Source of the DNA: Nematostella vectensis
Lineage: Eukaryota > Cnidaria > Anthozoa > Actiniaria > Edwardsiidae
Reading direction: 5' to 3'
Length of the DNA: 64,000 nt
Assembly: GCF_932526225.1 (NCBI RefSeq)
Contig: NC_064042.1
Span: 372,001 to 436,000, forward strand
Part shown: piece by piece, positions 24,801-36,800 of the stretch
Layout of the letters: every line of letters begins with the position of its first letter
Numbering within the stretch: the stretch's first letter is position 1
Notes under the pieces: model-generated
Database searches by the model: none
Seen by the model: only the letters and a program-made list of their open reading frames with translations
What the model was told of the DNA's origin: nothing
Program-made: the position numbers and the translations under genes

Positions 24801-27800
24801 CATATAAAATTCGGATAAAGAAACACAGAGAAATAAAAGTTAAAACTCTGTATATTTCCAGTAGTGTTTACATATAAAATTCGGATAAAGAAATACAGAG
24901 AAATAAAAGTTAAAAGTATACCAGGAGTATACTACATTGGAACTTAAGTCCAACGCCTTAACCACTCGGCCATCCTGGTTAACTCTGTATATTTCCAGTT
25001 GTGTTTACATATAAAATTCGGATAAAGAAACCCAGAGAAATAAAAGTTAAAAGTATACCAGGACTTGGGTTGGAACCCACGCGTACATCCGTACATTGGA
25101 ACTTGAGTACAACGCCTTCACCACTCGGCCATCCTCGTTAAATGTGTATATTTCGAGTTGTGTTTCATATGAAATTCGAATAAAAAAAAACACAGAGAAA
25201 TAAAAGTTAAAAGTATACCAGGAGTGGGGTTCGAACCCACGCGTACATTCGTACATTGGAACTTACGTCCAACGCCTTAACCACTCGGCCATCCTGGTTA
25301 ACTCTGTATATTTCCAGTTGTGTTTACATATAAAATTCGGATAAAGAAACCCAGAGAAATAAAAGTTAAAAGTATACCAGGACTTGGGTTGGAACCCACG
25401 CGTACATTCGTACATTGGAACTTAAGTCCAACGCCTTAACCACTCGGCCATCCTGGTTAAATGTGTATATTTCCATTTGTGTTTATATATGAAGTTCGAA
25501 TAAAAAAAACACAGAGAAATAAAAGTTAAAAGTATACCAGGAGTGGGGTTAGAACCCACGCGTACATCCGTACATTTGAACTTAAGTCCAACGCCTTAAC
25601 CACTCGGCCATCTTGGATAACTGTGTATATTTTCATTTGTGTTTATATATGAAGTTCGAATAAAAAAACACAGATAAATAAAAGTTAAAAGTATACCAGG
25701 AGTGGGGTTCGAACCCACGCGTGCATCCGAACATTGGAACTTAAGTCCAACGCCTTAACCACTCAGCCATCCTGGTTAACTGTGTATACTTCCATTTGTG
25801 TTTATATATGAAGTTCGAATAAAAAAAAACACAGAGAAATAAAAGTTAAAACTATACCAGGAGTGGGGTTCGAACCCACGCGTACATCCGTAAATTTGAA
25901 CTTAAGTCCAACGCCTTAACCACTCGGCCATCCTTGTTACCTGTGTATATTTCCATTTGTGTTTATATATGAAGTTCGAATAAAAAAACACAGAGAAATA
26001 AAAGTTAAAAGTATACCAGGAGTGGGGTTCGAAACCACGCGTACATCCGTACATTTGAACTTAAGTACAACGCCATAACCACTCGGCCATCCTGGTTAAC
26101 TGTGTATATTTCCAGTAGTGTTTACATATAAAATTCGGATAAAGAAATACAGAGAAATAAAAGTTAAAACTATACCAGGAGTGGGGTTCGAACCCACGCG
26201 TACATTCGTACATTGGAACTTAAGTCCAACGCCTTAACCACTCGGCCATCCTGGTTAACTGTGTATATTTCCAGTTGTGTTTACATGGGAAATTCGGATA
26301 AAGAAATACAGAGAAATAAAAATTAAAAGTATACCAGGAGTGGGGTTCGAACCCACGCGTACATTCGTACATTGGAACTTAAATCCAACACCTTAACCAC
26401 TCGGCCATCCTGGTTAACTGTGTATATTTCCATTTGTGTTTATATATGAAGTTCGAATAAAAAAAACACAGATAAATAAAAGTTAAAAGTATACCAGGAG
26501 TGGTGTTCGAACCCACGCATAAATTCGTACATTTGAACTTAAGTCCAACGCCTTAACCACTCGGCCTTCCTGGTTAACTGTGTATACTTTCACTAGTGTT
26601 TACATATAAAATTCGGATAAAGAAATACAGAGAAATAAAAGTTAAAAGTATACCAGGAGTGGGGTTCGAACCCACGCGTACATCCGTACATTTGAACTTA
26701 AGTCCAACGCCTTAACCACTCGGCCATCCTGGTTAACTGTGTATACTTCGAGTAGGGTTTACATATAAAATTCGGATAAAGAAATACAGAGAAATAAAAG
26801 TTAAAAGTATACCAGGAGTGGGGTTAGGACCCACGCGTACATCCGTACATTTGAACTTAAGTCCAACGCCTTAACCACTCGGCCATCCTGGTTAACTGTG
26901 TATATTTTTAGTTGTGTTTACATATGAAATTCGGATAAAGAAATACAGAGAAATAAAAGTTAAAAGTATACCAGGAGTGGGGTTAGGACCCACGCGTACA
27001 TCCGTACATTTGAACTTAAGTCCAACGCCTTAACCACTCGGCCATCCTGGATAACTGTGTATATTTCCATTTGTGTTTATATATGAAGTTCGAATAAAAA
27101 AACACAGATAAATAAAAGTTAAAAGTATACCAGGAGTGGGGTTCGAACCCACGCGTGCATCCGAACATTGGAACTTAAGTCCAACGCCTTAACCACTCGG
27201 CCATCCTGGTTAACTGTGTATATTTTTAGTTGTGCTTACATATGAAATTTGGATAAAGAAATACAGAGAAATAAAAGTTAAAAGTATACCAGGAGTGGGG
27301 TTAGAACCCACGCGTACATTCGTACATTGGAACTTAAGTCCAACGCCTTAACCACTCGGCCATCCTGGTTAACTCTGTATATTTCCAGTTGTGTTTATAT
27401 ATGAAGTTCGAATAAAAAAAACACAGAGAAATAAAAGTTAAAAGTATACCAGGAGTGGGGTTCGAACCCACGCGTACATCCGTACATTTGAACTTAAGTC
27501 CAACGCCTTAACCACTCGGCCATCCTGGATAACTGTGTATATTTCCATTTGTGTTTATATATGAAGTTCGAATAAAAAAAACACAGATAAATAAAAGTTA
27601 AAAGTATACCAGGAGTGGTGTTCGAACCCACGCATAAATTCGTACATTTGAACTTAAGTCCAACGCCTTAACCACTCGGCCTTCCTGGTTAACTGTGTAT
27701 ACTTTCACTAGTGTTTACATATAAAATTCGGATAAAGAAATACAAAGAAATAAAAGTTAAAAGTATACCAGGAGTGGGGTTCGAACCCACGCGTACATTC

Positions 27801-30800
27801 GTACATTGGAACTTAAGTCCAACGCCTTAACCACTCGGCCATCCTGGTTAACTCTGTATATTTCCAGTTGTGTTTACATGTGAAATTCGGATAAAGAAAC
27901 AAAGAAAAATAAAAGTTAAAAGTATACCAGGAGTGGGGTTCGAACCCACGCGTACATCCGTACATTTGAACTTAAGTCAAACGCCTTAACCACTCGGCCA
28001 TCCTGGTTAACTCTGTATATTTCCATTTGTGTTTATATATGAAGTTCGAATAAAAAAAACACAGATAAATAAAAGTTAAGAGTATACCAGGAGTGGGGTT
28101 CGAACCCACGCGTACATTCGTACATTGGAACTTAAGTCCAACGCCTTAACCACTCGGCCATCCTGGTTAACTCTGTATATTTCCAGTTGTGTTTACATAT
28201 GAAATTCGAATGAAAAACCCAGAGAAATAAAAGTTAAAAGTATACCAGGACTTGGGTTGGAACCCACGCGTACATCCGTACATTTGAACTTAAGTCCAAC
28301 GCCTTAACCACTCGGCCATCCTCGTTAACTGTGTATATTTCGAGTTGTGTTTCATATGAAATTCGAATAAACAAACACAGAGAAATAAAAGTTTAAAGTA
28401 TACCAGGAGTGGGGTTAGAACCCACGCGTACATTCGTACATTGGAACTTGAGTACAACGCCTTAACCACTCGGCCATCCTGGTTAACTGTGTATATTTTT
28501 AGTTGTGTTTACATATGAAATTTGGATAAAGAAATACAGAGAAATAAAAGTTAAATGTATACCAGGAGTGGGGTTCGAACCCACGCGTACATTCGTACAT
28601 TGGAACTTAAGTCCAACGCCTTAACCACTCGGCCATCCTGGTTAACAGTGTATATTTTTAGTTGTGTTTACATATGAAATTCGGATAAAGAAATACAGAG
28701 AAATAAAAGTTAAATGTATACCAGGAGTGGGGTTCGAACCCACGCGTACATCCGTACATTTGAACTTAAGTCCAACGCCTTAACCACTCGGCCATCCTCG
28801 TTAACTGTGTATATTTCGAGTTGTGTTTCATATGAAATTCGAATAAACAAACACAGAGAAATAAAAGTTTAAAGTATACCAGGAGTGGGGTTAGAACCCA
28901 CGCGTACATTCGTACATTGGAACTTGAGTACAACGCCTTAACCACTCGGCCATCCTGGTTAACTGTGTATATTTTTAGTTGTGTTTACATATGAAATTTG
29001 GATAAAGAAATACAGAGAAATAAAAGTTAAAAGTATACCAGGAGTGGGGTTCGAACCCACGCGTACATTCGTACATTGGAATTTAAGTCCAACGCCTTAA
29101 CCACTCGGCCATCCTGGTTAACTCTGTATATTTCCAGTTGTGTTTACATATGAAATTCGGATAAAGAAACAAAGAAAAATAAAAGTTAAAAGTATACCAG
29201 GAGTGGGGTTCGAACCCACGCGTACATCCGTACATTTGAACTTAAGTCCAACGCCTTAACCACTCGGCCATCCTGGTTAACTCTGTATATTTTTCAGTTG
29301 TGTTTACATATGAAATTCGAATGAAAAATCCAGAGAAATAAAAGTTAAAAGTATACCAGGAGTGGGGTTCGAACCCACGCGTACATGCGTACATTGGAAC
29401 TTAAGTCCAACGCCTTAACCACTCGGCCATCCTGGTTAACTGTGTATATTGCCAGTTGTGTTTACATATGAAATTCGGATAAAGAAATACAGAGAAATAA
29501 AAGTTAAAAGTATACCAGGAGTGGGGTTCGAACCCACGCGTACATTCGTACATTGGAACTTAAGTCCAACGCCTTAACCACTCGGCCATCCTGGTTAACT
29601 CTGTATATTTCCACTTGTGTTTACATATGAAATTCGGATAAAGAAATACAGAGAAATAAAAGTTAAATGTATACCAGGAGTGGGGTTCGAACCCACGCGT
29701 ACATGCGTACATTTGAACTTAAGTCCAACGCCTTAACCACTCGGCCATCCTGGATAACTGTGTATATTTCCATTTGTGTTTATATATGAAGTTCGAATAA
29801 AAAAACACAGATAAATAAAAGTTAAAAGTATACCAGGAGTGGGGTTCGAACCCACGCGTACATCCGTACATTGGAACTTAAGTCCAACGCCTTAACCACT
29901 CGGCCATCCTGGTTAACTCTGTATATTTCCAGTTGTGTTTACATATGAAATTCGAATGAAAAACCCAGAGAAATAAAAGTTAAAAGTATACCAGGACTTG
30001 GGTTGGAACCCACGCGTACATCCGTACATTTGAACTTAAGTCCAACGCCTTAACCACTCGGCCATCCTCGTTAACTGTGTATATTTCGAGTTGTGTTTCA
30101 TATGAAATTCGAATAAACAAACACAGAGAAATAAAAGTTTAAAGTATACCAGGAGTGGGGTTAGAACCCACGCGTACATTCGTACATTGGAACTTGAGTA
30201 CAACGCCTTAACCACTCGGCCATCCTGGTTAACTGTGTATATTTTTAGTTGTGTTTACATATGAAATTTGGATAAAAAAATACAGAGAAATAAAAGTTAA
30301 ATGTATACCAGGAGTGGGGTTCGAACCCACGCGTACATTCGTACATTGGAACTTAAGTCCAACGCCTTAACCACTCGGCCATCCTGGTTAACAGTGTATA
30401 TTTTCAGTTGTGTTTACATATGAAATTCGGATAAAGAAATACAGAGAAATAAAAGTTAAAAGTATACCAGGAGTGGGGTTCGAACCCACGCGTACATCCG
30501 TACATTTGAACTTAAGTCCAACGCTTTAACCACTCGGCCATCCTGGTTAACTGTGTATACTTCCAGTAGGGTTTACATATAAAATTCGGATAAAGAAATA
30601 CAGAGAAATAAAAGTTAAAAGTATACCAGGAGTGGGGTTCGAACCCACGCGTACATTCGTACATTGGAACTTAAGTCTAACGCCTTAACCACTCGGCCAT
30701 CCTGGTTAACTCTGTATATTTCCAGTTGTGTTTACATATGAAATTCGGATAAAGAAACAAAGAAAAATAAAAGTTAAAAGTATACCAGGAGTGGGGTTCG

Positions 30801-33800
30801 AACCCACGCGTACATCCGTACATTTGAACTTAAGTCAAACGCCTTAACCACTCGGCCATCCTGGTTAACTCTGTATATTTTTCAGTTGTGTTTACATATG
30901 AAATTCGAATGAAAAACCCAGAGAAATAAAAGTTAAAAGTATACCAGGAGTGGAGTTCGAACCCACGCGTACATCCGTACATTTGAACTTAAGTCCAACG
31001 CCTTAACCACTCGGCCATCCTGGTTAACTCTGTATATTTCCAGTTGTGTTTACATATGAAATTCGGATAAAGAAATACAGAGAAATAAAAGTTAAATGTA
31101 TACCAGGAGTGGGGTTCGAACCCACGCGTACATGCGTACATTGGAACTTAAGTCCAACGCCTTAACCACTCGGCCATCCTGGTTAACTGTGTATATTTCC
31201 AGTTGTGTTTACATATGAAATTCGGATAAAGAAATACAGAGAAATAAAAGTTAAAAGTATACCAGGAGTGGGGTTCGAACCCACGCGTACATTCGTACAT
31301 TGGAACTTAAGTCCAACGCCTTAACCACTCGGCCATCCTGGTTAACTCTGTATATTTCCAGTAGTGTTTACATATAAAATTCGGATAAAGAAACAAAGAA
31401 AAATAAAAGTTAAAAGTATACCAGGAGTGGGGTTCGAACCCACGCGTACATTCGTACATTGGAACTTAAGTCCAACGCCTTAACCACTCGGCCATCCTGG
31501 TTAACTCTGTATATTTCCACTTGTGTTTACATATGAAATTCGGATAAAGAAATACAGAGAAATAAAAGTTAAATGTATACCAGGAGTGGGGTTCGAACCC
31601 ACGCGTACATGCGTACATTTGAACTTAAGTCCAACGCCTTAACCACTCGGCCATCCTGGATAACTGTGTATATTTCCATTTGTGTTTATATATGAAGTTC
31701 GAATAAAAAAACACAGATAAATAAAAGTTAAAAGTATACCAGGAGTGGGGTTCGAACCCACGCGTACATCCGTACATTGGAACTTAAGTCCAACGCCTTA
31801 ACCACTCGGCCATCCTGGTTAACTCTGTATATTTCCAGTTGTGTTTACATATGAAATTCGAATGAAAAACCCAGAGAAATAAAAGTTAAAAGTATACCAG
31901 GACTTGGGTTGGAACCCACGCGTACATCCGTACATTTGAACTTAAGTCCAACGCCTTAACCACTCGGCCATCCTCGTTAACTGTGTATATTTCGAGTTGT
32001 GTTTCATATGAAATTCGAATAAACAAACACAGAGAAATAAAAGTTTAAAGTATACCAGGAGTGGGGTTAGAACCCACGCGTACATTCGTACATTGGAACT
32101 TGAGTACAACGCCTTAACCACTCGGCCATCCTGGTTAACTGTGTATATTTTTAGTTGTGTTTACATATGAAATTTGGATAAAAAAATACAGAGAAATAAA
32201 AGTTAAATGTATACCAGGAGTGGGGTTCGAACCCACGCGTACATTCGTACATTGGAACTTAAGTCCAACGCCTTAACCACTCGGCCATCCTGGTTAACAG
32301 TGTATATTTTCAGTTGTGTTTACATATGAAATTCGGATAAAGAAATACAGAGAAATAAAAGTTAAAAGTATACCAGGAGTGGGGTTCGAACCCACGCGTA
32401 CATCCGTACATTTGAACTTAAGTCCAACGCTTTAACCACTCGGCCATCCTGGTTAACTGTGTATACTTCCAGTAGGGTTTACATATAAAATTCGGATAAA
32501 GAAATACAGAGAAATAAAAGTTAAAAGTATACCAGGAGTGGGGTTCGAACCCACGCGTACATTCGTACATTGGAACTTAAGTCTAACGCCTTAACCACTC
32601 GGCCATCCTGGTTAACTCTGTATATTTCCAGTTGTGTTTACATATGAAATTCGGATAAAGAAACAAAGAAAAATAAAAGTTAAAAGTATACCAGGAGTGG
32701 GGTTCGAACCCACGCGTACATCCGTACATTTGAACTTAAGTCAAACGCCTTAACCACTCGGCCATCCTGGTTAACTCTGTATATTTTTCAGTTGTGTTTA
32801 CATATGAAATTCGAATGAAAAACCCAGAGAAATAAAAGTTAAAAGTATACCAGGAGTGGAGTTCGAACCCACGCGTACATCCGTACATTTGAACTTAAGT
32901 CCAACGCCTTAACCACTCGGCCATCCTGGTTAACTCTGTATATTTCCAGTTGTGTTTACATATGAAATTCGGATAAAGAAATACAGAGAAATAAAAGTTA
33001 AATGTATACCAGGAGTGGGGTTCGAACCCACGCGTACATGCGTACATTGGAACTTAAGTCCAACGCCTTAACCACTCGGCCATCCTGGTTAACTGTGTAT
33101 ATTTCCAGTTGTGTTTACATATGAAATTCGGATAAAGAAATACAGAGAAATAAAAGTTAAAAGTATACCAGGAGTGGGGTTCGAACCCACGCGTACATTC
33201 GTACATTGGAACTTAAGTCCAACGCCTTAACCACTCGGCCATCCTGGTTAACTCTGTATATTTCCAGTAGTGTTTACATATAAAATTCGGATAAAGAAAC
33301 AAAGAAAAATAAAAGTTAAAAGTATACCAGGAGTGGGGTTCGAACCCACGCGTACATTCGTACATTGGAACTTAAGTCCAACGCCTTAACCACTCGGCCA
33401 TCCTGGTTAACTCTGTATATTTCCACTTGTGTTTACATATGAAATTCGGATAAAGAAATACAGAGAAATAAAAGTTAAATGTATACCAGGAGTGGGGTTC
33501 GAACCCACGCGTACATGCGTACATTTGAACTTAAGTCCAACGCCTTAACCACTCGGCCATCCTGGATAACTGTGTATATTTCCATTTGTGTTTATATATG
33601 AAGTTCGAATAAAAAAACACAGATAAATAAAAGTTAAAAGTATACCAGGAGTGGGGTTCGAACCCACGCGTACATCCGTACATTGGAACTTAAGTCCAAC
33701 GCCTTAACCACTCGGCCATCCTGGTTAACTCTGTATATTTCCAGTTGTGTTTACATATGAAATTCGAATGAAAAACCCAGAGAAATAAAAGTTAAAAGTA

Positions 33801-36800
33801 TACCAGGACTTGGGTTGGAACCCACGCGTACATCCGTACATTTGAACTTAAGTCCAACGCCTTAACCACTCGGCCATCCTCGTTAACTGTGTATATTTCG
33901 AGTTGTGTTTCATATGAAATTCGAATAAACAAACACAGAGAAATAAAAGTTTAAAGTATACCAGGAGTGGGGTTAGAACCCACGCGTACATTCGTACATT
34001 GGAACTTGAGTACAACGCCTTAACCACTCGGCCATCCTGGTTAACTGTGTATATTTTTAGTTGTGTTTACATATGAAATTTGGATAAAGAAATACAGAGA
34101 AATAAAAGTTAAATGTATACCAGGAGTGGGGTTCGAACCCACGCGTACATTCGTACATTGGAACTTAAGTCCAACGCCTTAACCACTCGGCCATCCTGGT
34201 TAACAGTGTATATTTTCAGTTGTGTTTACATATGAAATTCGGATAAAGAAATACAGAGAAATAAAAGTTAAAAGTATACCAGGAGTGGGGTTCGAACCCA
34301 CGCGTACATCCGTACATTTGAACTTAAGTCCAACGCTTTAACCACTCGGCCATCCTGGTTAACTGTGTATACTTCCAGTAGGGTTTACATATAAAATTCG
34401 GATAAAGAAATACAGAGAAATAAAAGTTAAAAGTATACCAGGAGTGGGGTTCGAACCCACGCGTACATTCGTACATTGGAACTTAAGTCTAACGCCTTAA
34501 CCACTCGGCCATCCTGGTTAACTCTGTATATTTCCAGTTGTGTTTACATATGAAATTCGGATAAAGAAACAAAGAAAAATAAAAGTTAAAAGTATACCAG
34601 GAGTGGGGTTCGAACCCACGCGTACATCCGTACATTTGAACTTAAGTCAAACGCCTTAACCACTCGGCCATCCTGGTTAACTCTGTATATTTTTCAGTTG
34701 TGTTTACATATGAAATTCGAATGAAAAACCCAGAAAAATAAAAGTTAAAAGTATACCAGGAGTGGAGTTCGAACCCACGCGTACATGCGTACATTGGAAC
34801 TTAAGTCCAACGCCTTAACCACTCGGCCATCCTGGTTAACTCTGTATATTTCCAGTTGTGTTTACATATGAAATTCGGATAAAGAAATACAGAGAAATAA
34901 AAGTTAAAAGTATACCAGGAGTGGGGTTCGAACCCACGCGTACATTCGTACATTGGAACTTAAGTCCAACGCCTTAACCACTCGGCCATCCTGGTTAACT
35001 CTGTATATTTCCAGTAGTGTTTACATATAAAATTCTGATAAAGAAATACAGAGAAATAAAAGTTAAAAGTATACCAGGAGTGGGGTTCGAAACCACGCGT
35101 ACATGCGTACATTTGAACTTAAGTCCAACGCCTTAACCACTCGGCCATCCTGGTTAACTGTGTATATTTTTAGTTGTGTTTACATATGAAATTCGGATAA
35201 AGAAATACAGAGAAATAAAAGTTAAAAGTATACCAGGAGTGGGGTTAGAACCCACGCGTACATCCGTACATTTGAAGTTAAGTCCAACGCCTTAACCACT
35301 CGGCCATCCTGGATAACTCTGTATATTTCCATTTGTGTTTATATATGAAGTTCGAATAAAAAAACACAGAGAAATAAAAGTTAAAATTATACCAGGAGTG
35401 GGGTTCGAACCCACGCATAAATTTGTACATTGGATCTTAAGCCCCACGCCTTAACCACTCTACCATCCTGGTTAACTGTGTATATTTTTAGTTGTGTTAT
35501 ATATGAAAGTGGAATAAAAAAAACACAGAAATAAAAGTTAAAAGTATACCAGGAGTGGGGTTAGAACCCACGGGTACATCCGTACATTTAAACTTAAGTC
35601 CAACGCCTTAACCACTCGGCCATCCTGGTTAACTGTGTATATTTTTAGTTGTGTTTACATATGAAATTCGGATAAAGAAATACAGAGAAATAAAAGTTAA
35701 AAGTATACCAGGAGTGGGGTTAGAACCCACGCGTACATCCGTACATTTGAACTTAAGTCCAACGCCTTAACCACTCGGCCATCCTGGATAACTGTGTATA
35801 TTTCCATTTGTGTTTATATATGAAGTTCAAATAAAAAAACACAGATAAATAAAAGTTAAAAGTATACCAGGAGTGGGGTTCGAACCCACGCGTACATCCG
35901 TACATTGGAACTTAAGTCCAACGCCTTAACCACTCGGCCATCCTGGTTAACTCTGTATATTTCCAGTTGTGTTTACATATGAAATTCGAATGAAAGACCC
36001 AGAGAAATAAAAGTTAAAAGTATACCAGGACTTGGGTTGGAACCCACGCGTACATCCGTACATTTGAACTTAAGTACAACGCCTTAACCACTCGGCCATC
36101 CTGGTTAACTGTGTATATTTTTAGTTGTGTTTACATATGAAATTCGAATAAACAAACACAGAGAAATAAAAGCTTAAAGTATACCAGGAGTGGGTTTAGA
36201 ACCCACGTGTACATTCGTACATTGGAACTTAAGTCCAACGCCTTAACCACTTGGCCATCCTGGTTAAATCTGTATATTTCCAGTTGTGTTTCATATAAAA
36301 TTCGAATAAACAAACACAGAGAAATAAAAGTTAAAAGTATACCAGGAGTGGGGTTCGAACCCACGCGTACACCCACGCTTTGGTTCGAACCCCAATCCTG
36401 GTATAATTTTAACTTTTATTTCTCTGTATTTCTTTATCCATTCGGCCATCCTGGTGAACTGTGTATATTTCCAGCTGTGTTTACATGGGAAATCCGGATA
36501 AAGAAATACAGAGAAATCAAAAGCGAAAAGTACACCATGACTGGGGTTCGAACGCACGCGTACATTCTTACATTGGAACCTTAGTCGAACGTGGGGAAAC
36601 CGTGAACAGAAATCATTAAAGACTAGTATAAAATGCTAATAAGTTACCTGTGTAAATGATAATAGAATGCATTTATCTATTGGTCCTATGAGAATTAAAG
36701 AGCATTTGCAGAAATTGTTAACGAGCTCGTATCATCAATTGTAAATGTTAAAATGAAATTTTTGCCACACTTACAGTCCACTTGAATTTGTGCTGTTGAG

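Larger units (their letters stand above)
24362..36592 (-). repeat. tRNA-Leu tandem array, about 159-bp unit
   Basis: 72 full-length 83-nt tRNA-Leu units plus three deleted copies at the low end and two at the high end. Consensus: acceptor ACCAGGA/TCCTGGT with discriminator A; box A TGGCCGAGTGGTTAAGG; anticodon stem TTGGA/TCCAA around CTTAAGT (anticodon TAA, reading UUA); class II variable arm TGTACGAATGTACG; box B GGTTCGAACCC. Each 3' end is followed by TACTTTTAACTTTTA, two pol III T-run stops, and each 5' end is preceded by a TATA-like AATATACA about 10-15 bases upstream. CCA is not encoded. Spacing is 157-161 bp. The array fills the intron between Ig 9 and Ig 10 of gene B, on the same strand. 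Confidence 0.97.

Noticed and set aside
24483-36264. CRISPR-like regular repeats
   Set aside because: The 83-nt conserved part folds as tRNA with pol III boxes and terminators, and spacers are also repeats; the genome is eukaryotic.
36131-36584. Frames with GVGFEPTRT and similar
   Set aside because: These are translations of tRNA box B regions, a known false-positive source.
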